Made by a program: the position numbers and the translations under genes. A stretch of 64,000 nt of DNA from Sphingobacteriales bacterium 16-39-50 (lineage in GTDB: Bacteria; Bacteroidota; Bacteroidia; Sphingobacteriales; Sphingobacteriaceae), in the NCBI GenBank assembly GCA_002257025.1, contig NCHA01000003.1:62001-126000 (forward strand), written 5' to 3'. Under the pieces are notes generated by a model. That model had not been told where the DNA came from and ran no database searches. It worked only from the letters and a program-made list of their open reading frames with translations. Below are positions 52,823 to 62,111 of the stretch, piece by piece (within the stretch, counting starts at the first letter, position 1; each line of letters opens with the position of its first letter).

Positions 52823-53899
52823 ATGCAAGCAATTTTAGGTGTCATTTTTCATTTAATTGGCGGAGCCGCATCCGGCAGTTTTTACCTTCCATTTAAGAAA
52901 GTCAAAGGCTGGTCCTGGGAAAGCTACTGGATAATCGGCGGGCTTTTTTCATGGCTTATTGTACCCCCGCTTGCAGCTTACCTCACCATTCCTGCATTTG
53001 CTGAGATCATCAGCAATACCGAAAGCTCAATTTTGAAGGTTACTTTCATCATGGGTTTGTTATGGGGAATTGGTGGTTTAACCTACGGACTTGGTGTTCG
53101 TTACCTTGGTATGTCCCTTGGAAACTCTGTTGTTCTGGGGTTCTGTTCTGCCCTTGGTTCATTACTGCCACCGGTATTTTACGATATATATCCACAAGCC
53201 GGAAAAGTCAGTTTTACCCAAATGCTTAATGATGAAGGTGGCCGCATCGTACTTCTTGGTGTTCTGGTCTGTCTTTTTGGAATTTTCCTATGTGGCCGTG
53301 CCGGAATGTTGAAAGAACGGGAATTAAGTGAAGAGACCAAAAAAGAAAGTATTCAGGAGTTCAATTTGGTAAAAGGTCTGATTGTTGCAATTATTTCGGG
53401 AGTTTTAAGTGCCTGTTTCAATTTCGGAATTGAAGCCGGAAAACCAATGGCAGATGCCGCCAATGCCCTATGGAAAAGCGCCAATCCAACCGAAACTACG
53501 GAGTTTCTCTTTCAGAATAATGTAACCTATGTCGTACTTTTATGGGGTGGTTTAGCAACTAACCTAATCTGGTGTATGATTCTCAATACCCGAAATAAAA
53601 CTTTCGGTGATTATGCCAATAAAAAGACTCCGCTCCTTAAAAATTATATCTTTTCGGCAATCGCAGGTACCACCTGGTTTTTACAATTCTTTTTCTACGG
53701 AATGGGCGAAAGCAAACTTGGGAATGGGGCAAGTTCCTGGATCCTGCACATGGCCTTCATTATTCTGATTGCAAATATGTGGGGACTACTTTTGAAAGAA
53801 TGGACCGCAGTCAGCAAAAAAACATTTTCAACCTTTATTATGGGAATTATCACGATCATCCTTTCAGTATTACTGGTAGGATATGGAAATTCCATATAA
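52823..53899 (+). CDS. rhaT: L-rhamnose/proton symporter RhaT
   Basis: A 358-residue protein with about ten membrane helices. Family blocks are FHLIGGAASGSFYLPFKKVKGWSWESYWI at the N-terminus, then GLLWGIGGLTYGLGVRYLGMSLGNSVVLGFCSALGSLLPP and the C-terminal GTTWFLQFFFYGMGESKLG. It takes up L-rhamnose with protons. It starts the catabolic part of the operon after the regulator gene. The aldolase/dehydrogenase gene begins 16 bases after its stop (or overlaps it if an earlier ATG is used). Confidence 0.95.
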   Translation: MQAILGVIFHLIGGAASGSFYLPFKKVKGWSWESYWIIGGLFSWLIVPPLAAYLTIPAFAEIISNTESSILKVTFIMGLLWGIGGLTYGLGVRYLGMSLGNSVVLGFCSALGSLLPPVFYDIYPQAGKVSFTQMLNDEGGRIVLLGVLVCLFGIFLCGRAGMLKERELSEETKKESIQEFNLVKGLIVAIISGVLSACFNFGIEAGKPMADAANALWKSANPTETTEFLFQNNVTYVVLLWGGLATNLIWCMILNTRNKTFGDYANKKTPLLKNYIFSAIAGTTWFLQFFFYGMGESKLGNGASSWILHMAFIILIANMWGLLLKEWTAVSKKTFSTFIMGIITIILSVLLVGYGNSI

Positions 53900-53915
53900 A
53901 CAAAACCAATTCAAT

Positions 53916-56030
53916 ATGGCACAATCAAATTTTAAACACGTCAGTTACCTCTGGGATGATGCTGAAGCTGCTAAACTTGCAGGTGATGAAGTAGGATTAC
54001 TTATTTACAGATCAAATCTATTAGGTGCAGACCTCCGATTAACCAATTATGGCGGTGGAAATACTTCCTGCAAAGTGATGGCTAAAGATCCGCTGACAGG
54101 GATAGAAACCGAGATAATGTGGATCAAGGGATCGGGCGGAGATATCGGAACTTTAAAGAAAAGCGGACTTGCGGCATTATATAATGATCGCCTGCGTAAC
54201 CTGAAAAATATCTACCGCGGATTAGAACATGAAGATGAGATGGTTGAATTGTTTAACCATTGCATTTATGATTTGAATTCGAAGGCACCATCCATCGATA
54301 CACCCCTGCATGGCTTTCTTCCGTTCAAACATATCGATCACCTGCATCCTGATGCGGCGATCGCAATTGCTGCAGCAAAAGATGGAAAGAAGATCACTGC
54401 TGAGCTTTTTAACAACACCATTGGCTGGGTCGACTGGAGAAAACCGGGTTTTGAACTGGGTCTGGAGCTTAAAACCTGCCTGGATAATAACCCTGGAATT
54501 AAGGGAATTATGTTGGGTTCTCATGGATTGTTCACCTGGGGTGATACCGCATACGAATCTTATATCAATACCCTTGAAGTGGTTGAAAAATGTGCAGAAT
54601 TCATTGAGGAAAGTGTGAGAAAGAATGGAAGTGTATTTGGCGGGAAGAAAATTGATGGCCTTGCCGGGCAACAGAGAAAGGAACAGGCAGCGAAAATTGC
54701 TCCTGTTTTACGCGGACTTTGTTCATCAGAACGCTCCATGATAGGTCACTTTACAGATGATCCAAGGGTTTTAGAATTTATCAACTCCAATGATCTTAAT
54801 CGCCTTGCCCCAATGGGAACCAGCTGCCCGGATCACTTTTTAAGAACGAAGATCAGTCCGCTGATACTCGATCTTAAGCCTGATGAAGATCTAAGTAATC
54901 CGAAAGAACTCATCACAAAGCTTCAGCCACTTTTTGAAGCTTACCGAAAAATGTATGCAGAATACTACAGTACCTGTAAGCATCCAAACTCACCAGCCAT
55001 CCGGGATTCAAATCCGGTAATTATTCTATACCCGGGAGTCGGACTATTCTCTTTCTCCAAGGACAAACAAACCGCCCGCGTAGCTGCAGAATTTTATACC
55101 AATGCGATCAATGTGATGCGGGGAGCTGAGGCGATCTCTGAATACACTTCACTCCCAAGACAGGAGGCATTCAATATAGAATACTGGTTACTTGAAGAAG
55201 CAAAACTACAACGGATGCCTAAGCCAAAATCATTAAGTGGCAAAATTGCCCTGGTTACAGGCAGTGCAGGTGGCATTGGTAAAGCAATCTCAAAAAAATT
55301 TGTTGAAGAAGGGGCAGTTGTCATTCTGAATGATCTGGATCAGGATCGATTGGAAGCTGCCGGAGCTCAGTTCCTGAAAGAATTTGGCCGCGACAGCTAT
55401 ACTACAGTACAACTTAATGTTACTGAGGATAGCGATATAAAAAATGCTTTTGCACAAGCCGCTCTGAACTTCGGTGGAATAGATATCGTCGTAAATTGTG
55501 CCGGTCTGTCCATTTCAAAACCAATTGAAGAACATACCGACAAGGACTGGGATCTGCTTTATGATGTGCTGGTAAAGGGTCAGTTTAAAATCACACAGGA
55601 AGCAGTAAATACGATGAGAAAGCAGGATATGGGAGGCGATATTCTCAATATTGTGAGTAAAAATGCATTGGTATCCGGTCCGAATAATGCCGGCTATGGC
55701 TCTGCAAAAGCTGCTCAATTACACCTGAGTCGTTTGAATGCTGCAGAACTCGGGCCGGATAGGATTCGTGTCAATGTGGTTAACCCGGATGCAGTGATCG
55801 CAGACAGTAAGATATGGGAAGGGGCATGGGCCGAAGGAAGAGCTAAAGCTTATGGAGTCACGGTGGCCGAACTCCCTGCATTTTATGCAAAACGTACCCT
55901 GTTGAATGAAACCATTTTACCTGAAGATATTGCCAATGCCTGCTACGCTTTTGTAGGAGGTTTGTTAAGTAAATCAACAGGAAATGTCCTGAATGTGGAT
56001 GGCGGTGTCGCAATGGCTTTTGTGAGATAA
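53916..56030 (+). CDS. rhaEW: Fused rhamnulose-1-phosphate aldolase / short-chain dehydrogenase
   Basis: A bifunctional protein of 704 residues. The N-terminal class II aldolase domain (about 10-420) has YGGGNTSCK, the zinc His pair in PFKHIDHLHPDA and GSHGLFTWG. The C-terminal SDR domain (about 440-704) has TGSAGGIGKAI, NCAG and active-site GYGSAKAA. The aldolase half splits rhamnulose-1-phosphate to DHAP and L-lactaldehyde; the SDR half is known to oxidise the lactaldehyde to lactate in this fusion family. I chose ATG 53916; the ATG at 53883 overlaps rhaT and adds unlike residues. Confidence 0.94.
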   Translation: MAQSNFKHVSYLWDDAEAAKLAGDEVGLLIYRSNLLGADLRLTNYGGGNTSCKVMAKDPLTGIETEIMWIKGSGGDIGTLKKSGLAALYNDRLRNLKNIYRGLEHEDEMVELFNHCIYDLNSKAPSIDTPLHGFLPFKHIDHLHPDAAIAIAAAKDGKKITAELFNNTIGWVDWRKPGFELGLELKTCLDNNPGIKGIMLGSHGLFTWGDTAYESYINTLEVVEKCAEFIEESVRKNGSVFGGKKIDGLAGQQRKEQAAKIAPVLRGLCSSERSMIGHFTDDPRVLEFINSNDLNRLAPMGTSCPDHFLRTKISPLILDLKPDEDLSNPKELITKLQPLFEAYRKMYAEYYSTCKHPNSPAIRDSNPVIILYPGVGLFSFSKDKQTARVAAEFYTNAINVMRGAEAISEYTSLPRQEAFNIEYWLLEEAKLQRMPKPKSLSGKIALVTGSAGGIGKAISKKFVEEGAVVILNDLDQDRLEAAGAQFLKEFGRDSYTTVQLNVTEDSDIKNAFAQAALNFGGIDIVVNCAGLSISKPIEEHTDKDWDLLYDVLVKGQFKITQEAVNTMRKQDMGGDILNIVSKNALVSGPNNAGYGSAKAAQLHLSRLNAAELGPDRIRVNVVNPDAVIADSKIWEGAWAEGRAKAYGVTVAELPAFYAKRTLLNETILPEDIANACYAFVGGLLSKSTGNVLNVDGGVAMAFVR

Positions 56031-56049
56031 GCATTAATAAATAGAAATT

Positions 56050-57324
56050 ATGAAGCTTAACGACAGTATAATTGCTCAACATAATCAGAAATCAGCAGAA
56101 ATTCACAAATCAAAGTTTGAGTTTTTAAGAACGCAAATTATTGATAGTGAATCTATTATATCAAAATTAATCGACTTCCAGATTGCAATTCCAAGCTGGG
56201 CTTTGGGAAATGGCGGTACCCGCTTCGGAAGATTTGCCGGAGGTGGTGAACCCAGAAATCTGGAAGAAAAGATTGAAGATGTAGGTTTGATGCATAAACT
56301 GAACCGATCGGGAAATGCGATTTCACTGCATATTCCCTGGGATATTCCTAAAGATTATAAGGCGATCCGGGATCTTGCAAAGGAACATGAATTGTGCTTT
56401 GATGCAATGAATTCCAATACTTTCCAGGATCAAAAGGGACAAGAGAAAAGTTATAAATATGGTTCACTGCAGCATATAGATCCTGCTGTTCGAAAGCAGG
56501 CAATTGATCATAATATTGAGGTGATCAAACATGGCATAGAACTGGGTTCTAAATCATTAACCGTTTGGCTCGCAGATGGTTCCTGCTTCCCCGGACAGCT
56601 GAATTTCAGAACCGCTTTTCAAAATACATTGGAGAGTTTAAAGGAAATTTATGCTGCACTTCCGCCCGACTGGAAAATGTTCGTAGAATACAAAGCCTAT
56701 GAACCTAATTTCTATTCAACTACCGTTGGCGACTGGGGGCAATCACTTTTATATGCCAGTAAATTAGGGCCAAAAGCTTATACGTTGGTCGATTTGGGCC
56801 ATCACTTACCCAATGCGAATATTGAACAGATCGTTTCCCTGCTTTTAATGGAGGGAAAACTGGGAGGTTTTCATTTTAACGATTCCAAATATGGAGATGA
56901 TGACCTAACTGCCGGCAGTATCAAGCCTTATCAGCTATTTCTGATCTTCAATGAATTGATTGAGGGTATGGATGATCGTAAAATGAATCATGCCACAGAT
57001 CTTGGATGGATGATTGATGCTTCGCATAATGTCAAAGATCCGCTTGAAGATCTTTTACAATCTGTTGAAGCGATCATGATCGCCTATACTCAGGCATTAC
57101 TAGTAGATCGAAAAGCACTCCGGGAAGCACAGTTGAAAAACGATGTAGCCCGTGCTCAGGAAATTCTTCAGGATAGTTTCCGTACGGATGTGAGGCCATT
57201 GGTCGCTGAGGCACGCCTGCGTTCTGGAGGAGCATTAAACCCGATTGGCTTATTCCGCGAACTGAATGTTCGTGCAGAACTGATCAGGGAAAGAGGTTTG
57301 GAAACTGCCGCTACTGGACTATAA
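56050..57324 (+). CDS. rhaI: L-rhamnose isomerase (RhaI type)
   Basis: A 424-residue TIM-barrel isomerase converting L-rhamnose to L-rhamnulose. Metal-ligand regions of the barrel are visible: FVEYKAYEPNFYSTTVGDWG, LVDLGHHLPNANIEQIV and GFHFNDSKYGDDDLT. WLADGSCFPGQ and ALNPIGLF near the C-terminus are also family-typical. It is closer to the Pseudomonas-type RhaI than to E. coli RhaA by recall. It sits between the fused aldolase and the kinase genes, with the kinase starting six bases after its stop. Confidence 0.93.
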   Translation: MKLNDSIIAQHNQKSAEIHKSKFEFLRTQIIDSESIISKLIDFQIAIPSWALGNGGTRFGRFAGGGEPRNLEEKIEDVGLMHKLNRSGNAISLHIPWDIPKDYKAIRDLAKEHELCFDAMNSNTFQDQKGQEKSYKYGSLQHIDPAVRKQAIDHNIEVIKHGIELGSKSLTVWLADGSCFPGQLNFRTAFQNTLESLKEIYAALPPDWKMFVEYKAYEPNFYSTTVGDWGQSLLYASKLGPKAYTLVDLGHHLPNANIEQIVSLLLMEGKLGGFHFNDSKYGDDDLTAGSIKPYQLFLIFNELIEGMDDRKMNHATDLGWMIDASHNVKDPLEDLLQSVEAIMIAYTQALLVDRKALREAQLKNDVARAQEILQDSFRTDVRPLVAEARLRSGGALNPIGLFRELNVRAELIRERGLETAATGL

Positions 57325-57330
57325 TCCAAA

Positions 57331-58683
57331 TTGAATCAGAAAAAAAAGGAACACATGCAGCTACCGGTAATAGCCATATTTGATATCGGGAAAACGAACA
57401 AAAAACTGCTCCTCTTTGATGAGCAGCTTAAGATCGTTTTTGAACATGCTGATCAGTTTCCTGAAACCAGAGATGATGATGGATTTCCCTGTGATGATCT
57501 GGAGAAACTGAATAATTTTGTGTTCGAATCACTTCGTAAAGTTCTTTCTAAATCCCAGTTTGATCTAAAAGGACTTAATTTCACTGCTTACGGAGCCAGT
57601 TTTGTCTATATCGATGACTCGGGTAAACCACTGAGCCCATTATACAATTACCTGAAGCCTTATCCTGAAGAGCTGCTCGAGCAGTTTTATTCTGCCTATG
57701 GGGGAAAGACTGAATTTGCAAAAGAAACCGCATCACCGGTACTTGGAAGCCTGAATTCAGGTATGCAGCTCTATCGCATCAAATACGAGCGCAATGACTT
57801 GCTGAAACAGATTAGATACGCTTTACATTTACCCCAATATCTGAGTTTCCTGATCAGCGGAAAAAGCTGTTCAGACATTACCAGCATCGGTTGCCACACC
57901 AATCTCTGGGATTTTCGCAAAAACAATTACCATCACTGGCTTCAGAATGAGGGCTTAATTGATAAGCTCGCGCCCATTTTACCTTCTGATTCGGTAATTA
58001 AAACAAATTTTGAAGGGTATAGTTTTGATGTGGGTATCGGCTTACACGACAGCTCAGCGGCATTAATTCCCTACCTGGTCAATTTTAAAGAAGCATTTTT
58101 GCTCATTTCAACTGGTACCTGGTGCATCAGTTTAAACCCTTTTAATGCGAGCCCTTTAAGTACTTTTGAACTTGAATCAGATTGCCTTTGCTACCTGCAC
58201 TATGAGGGTAAACCTGTCAAGGCTTCCCGTCTTTTCGCGGGAAATGAGCATGAACTGGAACTTAACAGGATTTCCCAGTACTTTTCAAAGCCAAAATCAA
58301 GATATGAACAGATGAATTTTGATTCGGCTTTTTTAAATCTTTTAGATCAGGAAGAAGTTTACTCAGGAAATGATCTCGCATCCTATGCATCTGATGCAGA
58401 AGCTTATCATCGGCTGATGATTCACATCATCAAACAGCAAAAAATATCAAGTGAACTGGTCATAAAAGGTTCGAACGTCAAACGAATTTTTGTGGATGGG
58501 GGATTCAGTAAAAACTCGATCTACATGAACCTCTTGTCCATTGTTTTTCCTGAGATGGAAGTCTTTGCCGCATCAATGGCACAGTCGACTGCTATGGGTG
58601 CCGCACTGGCAATTCATCATAGTTTTGGTAATAAGAACATCCCTTCCGACCTGATCGAATTGAAATTTTATTCAGCAAAATAA
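57331..58683 (+). CDS. rhaB: Rhamnulokinase (FGGY family)
   Basis: A 450-residue FGGY kinase that phosphorylates L-rhamnulose at C1 using ATP. The actin-like nucleotide motif is AIFDIGKTNKKLLLFD near the N-terminus. The second phosphate loop is LISTGTWCISL, and the FGGY-like GGFSKNSIYMNLL with AMGAALA lies near the C-terminus. The frame begins with TTG at 57331 and also has an ATG at 57355 (MQLPVIAIFD), which is a plausible alternative. The mutarotase gene follows after six bases. Confidence 0.92.
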   Translation: MNQKKKEHMQLPVIAIFDIGKTNKKLLLFDEQLKIVFEHADQFPETRDDDGFPCDDLEKLNNFVFESLRKVLSKSQFDLKGLNFTAYGASFVYIDDSGKPLSPLYNYLKPYPEELLEQFYSAYGGKTEFAKETASPVLGSLNSGMQLYRIKYERNDLLKQIRYALHLPQYLSFLISGKSCSDITSIGCHTNLWDFRKNNYHHWLQNEGLIDKLAPILPSDSVIKTNFEGYSFDVGIGLHDSSAALIPYLVNFKEAFLLISTGTWCISLNPFNASPLSTFELESDCLCYLHYEGKPVKASRLFAGNEHELELNRISQYFSKPKSRYEQMNFDSAFLNLLDQEEVYSGNDLASYASDAEAYHRLMIHIIKQQKISSELVIKGSNVKRIFVDGGFSKNSIYMNLLSIVFPEMEVFAASMAQSTAMGAALAIHHSFGNKNIPSDLIELKFYSAK

Positions 58684-58689
58684 ATCAGC

Positions 58690-59007
58690 ATGAACAATAT
58701 TGTTTCCTTCAAAATGAAACTAAAACCGGGTTTTAAAAAAGAGTATAAACGCCGTCATGACCTGATCTGGCCCGAACTCAGCGCTCTTTTAAGCGATGCA
58801 GGAATCAGCAATTACTCCATCTTTCTGGATGAAGAAACCAACATACTTTTTGCCGTTCAAACCCTATCCGGTACTAATAACTCACAGGATCTAAGTAAAA
58901 CTGAAATCGTTAAGAAATGGTGGGCCTATATGGCCGATATCATGGATACAAATGAGGACAATTCACCTATAAGCAAGCCTTTGGAGTTGGTGTTTCACAT
59001 GGATTAA
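58690..59007 (+). CDS. rhaM: L-rhamnose mutarotase
   Basis: A 105-residue RhaM protein interconverting rhamnose anomers. Family pattern: VSFKMKLKPGFKKEYKRRHDLIWPELSALLSDAGISNYSIFLDEETNILFA, then WWAYMADIMDTN. The conserved His and Trp of RRHDLIWPE are present. It is the last gene of the rhamnose operon; no hairpin terminator was found before def. Confidence 0.95.
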   Translation: MNNIVSFKMKLKPGFKKEYKRRHDLIWPELSALLSDAGISNYSIFLDEETNILFAVQTLSGTNNSQDLSKTEIVKKWWAYMADIMDTNEDNSPISKPLELVFHMD

Positions 59008-59058
59008 TAAATTCTTTCAACCATAAAACCCTCGTTAAACCTACCCCAAGCATAGAAA

Positions 59059-59090
59059 TTTGCTATATAGGGGAAAGAAGGCTATTTTTG
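59059..59090 (+). promoter_or_regulatory. def promoter with both Bacteroidota boxes
   Basis: TTTG (59059-59062) and TATTTTTG (59083-59090) are separated by 20 bases, the expected Bacteroidota -33/-7 arrangement. The -7 box ends four bases before the ATG, so the def mRNA is probably leaderless. This is the clearest promoter in the window. Confidence 0.7.
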
Positions 59091-59094
59091 TATC

Positions 59095-59667
59095 ATGAAA
59101 TTGCCCATCATCGCCTACGGAGATTCCGTTTTACGTAAGAAAGGAACAGAAATCACCAAAGATTATCCTGAATTGAATAATCTTATTGAGAATATGTTCG
59201 AAACCATGTATGGCGCTCATGGGGTAGGACTTGCAGCCCCGCAGATTGGCTTGTCAATTCGTCTTTTTGTAGTTGATGCCACCTCCTTTGCTGAAGATGA
59301 ACCCGCATTAAACGATTTTAAGAAAACATTTATCAATGCTAAAATCATTGAAGAAAGTGGTAATAAATGGTCGTTTAATGAGGGTTGTCTTAGTATCCCG
59401 GATATCCGTGAAGATATTGACAGACATGAAAGCCTGACTATTTCGTATTATGATGAAAACTGGAAACACTACGAAGAAACATACAAAGGATTGGCTGCCC
59501 GTATTATCCAGCATGAATACGATCACATTGAAGGCAAGCTCTTTGTCGATAAATTGAGTCCCCTTCGTAAAGCCATGCTTAACAATAAACTCAGCTCCAT
59601 TTCAAAAGGAATTGTGAAAGTGGAGTATAAAATGAAGTTTCCTGCGTTAAAGAAGGGGAGAAGATAG
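59095..59667 (+). CDS. def: Peptide deformylase
   Basis: A 190-residue metalloenzyme removing formyl groups from nascent proteins. All three motifs are present: GVGLAAPQIG (43-52), EGCLSIP with metal ligand Cys98, and HEYDH with His140 and His144 plus Glu141. A residue insertion near 62-72 fits the longer Bacteroidota type. It is transcribed from its own promoter just after the rhamnose operon. The next gene converges on it from about 180 bases away, with no clear terminator seen. Confidence 0.97.
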   Translation: MKLPIIAYGDSVLRKKGTEITKDYPELNNLIENMFETMYGAHGVGLAAPQIGLSIRLFVVDATSFAEDEPALNDFKKTFINAKIIEESGNKWSFNEGCLSIPDIREDIDRHESLTISYYDENWKHYEETYKGLAARIIQHEYDHIEGKLFVDKLSPLRKAMLNNKLSSISKGIVKVEYKMKFPALKKGRR

Positions 59668-59850
59668 GGAATAGGATGATAGGATTAATGGATTGTAGGA
59701 TTAAGGAATATTCAGAAATCAAAGTGTCACAATTGAAATTAAATTTCCTTCATTCTCAACTAATCTTACTGCTTTTAACTTTCAGCCAAAATGATAAGTT
59801 TCATTGTTAGCACTATTAAAACTTACAACCTATAACTTATTACTTACAAC

Positions 59851-60486
59851 TTACTGCTCTCTACTCCTATCCCCCTGCATAATCTGCTGAATAAGAGCAC
59901 CCCAGGCAAATGGGTTCAACAATGGATTTGCTAAGCGCTGGTTGATATTTTTATTAACAAGCCGGTTATGGTTATTCTGAAAATTGAAACTCTGCATTTC
60001 TGCTCCATCACGAGGCAGCGTAGCCATCATAGAAGCTAAACTCTCGCGACTAAGATTCTTTTTGGCTATTTCGAGATCATCATCGGCAAACTTCATGGTC
60101 ATGAATTCCTTTTTGAATTCATCTGTACTTGCCCAGGGATAAACCCTAACACCAGGAAGATTAATTGATTCCTGTTGCATTTTCATAAGTATAGTATACT
60201 TACTATCTGCCAGACCATTGGGTATAATCAGGGCTTCACGTCTGTAACCTACTGCTGTAAATGCTAGTGTATCACCTTCATGTGCAACAAATGAAAAATA
60301 TCCTTTATAGTTTGCTGCGTAAAACTGATCGCGACCGCTAAGGTTAGTTATGGTCACATAAGGCACTACCGTATTACTGTCGCGATTTACAATTATCCCT
60401 GAAAATTGCACGATTTTCCTCTCTCTGATCTGAGAAAAACCGGAGAGACTGCAAAGTAAGCATATGAGGAATAAGCAGTAGCGCAT
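59851..60486 (-). CDS. Secreted protein with carboxypeptidase-D-like regulatory domain
   Basis: A 211-residue protein. A signal peptide (YCLFLICLLCSLSGFSQ) precedes a CarboxypepD_reg-like domain (about 28-110; FSGIIVNRDSNTVVPYVTITNLSGRDQFYAANYKGYFSFVAHEGDTLAFTAVGYR). The C-terminal half (EFKKEFMTMKFADDDLEIAKKNL) has no recognised family. It resembles the gene at 27476-28228 in layout. Exact box TAACTTTG (60498-60491) ends four bases before the ATG, suggesting a leaderless mRNA. It lies 80 bases downstream of the NifU-domain gene. Confidence 0.85.
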   Translation of the reverse strand: MRYCLFLICLLCSLSGFSQIRERKIVQFSGIIVNRDSNTVVPYVTITNLSGRDQFYAANYKGYFSFVAHEGDTLAFTAVGYRREALIIPNGLADSKYTILMKMQQESINLPGVRVYPWASTDEFKKEFMTMKFADDDLEIAKKNLSRESLASMMATLPRDGAEMQSFNFQNNHNRLVNKNINQRLANPLLNPFAWGALIQQIMQGDRSREQ

Positions 60487-60490
60487 TGTT

Positions 60491-60498
60491 CAAAGTTA
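60491..60498 (-). promoter_or_regulatory. Promoter -7 box for the secreted CarboxypepD-like protein, probably leaderless
   Basis: Minus-strand TAACTTTG is an exact TAnnTTTG match ending four bases before the ATG at 60486. Confidence 0.55.
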
Positions 60499-60566
60499 AT
60501 AAAAACGTACCTCAGCGGTGTTAAATTATGTTAAATCATATAATCTTTACAGAAAAAACCCTGTTA

Positions 60567-60845
60567 TCATTGCAGCCTTTCGGGTAAAACAGCAGCAGGA
60601 TCATCGATGTCTGTCAGGTTTACTGCTTCAACACCTGTAATTTCAGGAACTGCACGTTTAATTGCCTGCTCAATTCCCGCCTTAAGTGTCATAATACTCA
60701 TCGGGCAAGAGCCACATGAACCTAAAAGACGCAATCGCACAATATTTTCAGGAGTTATTTCCTCAATTGATACGTTTCCGCCATCTGTTTCAAGATATGG
60801 CCGGATTGTGTCTAATGCAATTTCAACTCTTTTCAACAAATCCAT
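60567..60845 (-). CDS. NifU-like C-terminal domain protein (Fe-S scaffold)
   Basis: A 92-residue NifU C-terminal-domain protein. The cluster-binding motif CGSCP gives Cys44 and Cys47, with upstream LETDGGNVSIEEI and downstream LKAGIEQAIKRAVPEITGV as in the family. It probably carries and transfers Fe-S clusters. It lies 41 bases downstream of mrp in the same direction; a TATCTTTA box (7 of 8, 60868-60861) just upstream may give it its own start. Confidence 0.94.
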   Translation of the reverse strand: MDLLKRVEIALDTIRPYLETDGGNVSIEEITPENIVRLRLLGSCGSCPMSIMTLKAGIEQAIKRAVPEITGVEAVNLTDIDDPAAVLPERLQ

Positions 60846-60886
60846 GATATAGTATTTATATAAAGATACAAAAAAAATAAAAAATG

Positions 60887-61948
60887 CTATTTGGCAGCAT
60901 TCAGAATAGCTACCTGCTGAGCTACCCTTTCTGCGATCTGCATAAATACCGGACCCAGAATATTATCATCTTCCAGAATCACCGGTTTTCCAACATCTCC
61001 GGCATCACTGATACTCTTTACCAAAGGTATTTCTCCCAAAAAAGGTGCATTAAACTGTTCTGCAAGTGCCTTTCCACCATTCTTTCCAAAAATATAGTAC
61101 TTATTCTCCGGTAGTTCGGCAGGTGTGAAATAAGACATGTTTTCAACCACGCCGATCAAAGGAATCTTGATAGAATCCATCAGGAACATTCCAACACCCT
61201 TACGCGCATCAGCAAGTGCCACATTTTGAGGGGTAGTTACAATCACCGCTCCCGTAATAGGGAAGCCCTGAGAAACGGTAATATGAATATCCCCGGTACC
61301 CGGTGGAAGATCAACAACCAGATAATCCAGCTCACCCCAGTCGGCATCATTAAACAATTGCTTTACAGCCGTTGATACCATCGGTCCACGCCAGGGCACA
61401 GGCTGATTAGGATCAGTAAAGAATCCTATCGACAATAATTTTATTCCATATTTTTCAATAGGTTCAATCCTTGTTTGCCCTGCTGCATTTTGAGATGCCT
61501 TCGGACGGGCGTCTTCTACACCAAACATAATTGGAACAGAGGGCCCATAAATATCTGCATCAATAAGTCCGACACTGGCGCCCTTTTTTGCAAGACCCAG
61601 GGCCAGATTAACTGCTACCGTTGATTTTCCTACACCCCCTTTACCCGATGCAACGACAATAATATTTTTAATACCTGCCAGGGTTCTGTCAGGCCGGCTG
61701 GTTACCCGGGAAGTCATATTGATAGACAATTCAACATCTTTACTCACAAAATGCCGGATTGCGTTCTTACAGGCATTTTCAAGCATAGCTTTCATCGGAC
61801 AGGCCGGCGTGGTCAGAACTACAGAAAAGCTAAGCTTATTCCCGTCGATTTTTAGATCTTCAATCATGTTCAGACTAACCAGATCTTTTTTAAGATCCGG
61901 ATCCTCAACATGACGCAATGCATTATATACCTGTTCCTGTGTGATCAT
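60887..61948 (-). CDS. mrp: Mrp/NBP35-family Fe-S cluster carrier ATPase
   Basis: A 353-residue protein with an N-terminal MIP18/DUF59 domain (about 1-85; LVSLNMIEDLKI, TTPACPMKAMLENAC). A P-loop ATPase follows with deviant Walker A ASGKGGVGKST (100-110), the switch region DADIYGPSVPIMFG and PPGTGD. The usual CPxC cluster-binding motif after VVENMSYF is replaced by TPAELPENKYYIFG. It probably carries Fe-S clusters in the cytosol, with cluster ligands differing from canonical Mrp. It is upstream of the NifU-domain gene. Confidence 0.94.
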   Translation of the reverse strand: MITQEQVYNALRHVEDPDLKKDLVSLNMIEDLKIDGNKLSFSVVLTTPACPMKAMLENACKNAIRHFVSKDVELSINMTSRVTSRPDRTLAGIKNIIVVASGKGGVGKSTVAVNLALGLAKKGASVGLIDADIYGPSVPIMFGVEDARPKASQNAAGQTRIEPIEKYGIKLLSIGFFTDPNQPVPWRGPMVSTAVKQLFNDADWGELDYLVVDLPPGTGDIHITVSQGFPITGAVIVTTPQNVALADARKGVGMFLMDSIKIPLIGVVENMSYFTPAELPENKYYIFGKNGGKALAEQFNAPFLGEIPLVKSISDAGDVGKPVILEDDNILGPVFMQIAERVAQQVAILNAAK

Positions 61949-62111
61949 TTTTGAATATAAAGGAGAAAATATTTTACTAAGTTTATCGCAAATCTACTAA
62001 AAGCGGAAGGCTTATTGCTATAGGTTTGAGGTTTTTACAGTGAACTGACCTGTAAGGCCAGTGATTCAAACTTAAATAGCTTATCTTTCAATTTAGTGGA
62101 GAATTCAGCCC

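Noticed and set aside
54222..54671. 149-codon minus-strand frame
   Set aside because: It is antisense to the aldolase domain of the fused rhamnose enzyme, with no motif or start signal.
59668..59850. Possible terminator between def and the convergent secreted-protein gene
   Set aside because: The stretch has repetitive TTACAAC and GGATTA runs but no stable inverted repeat.
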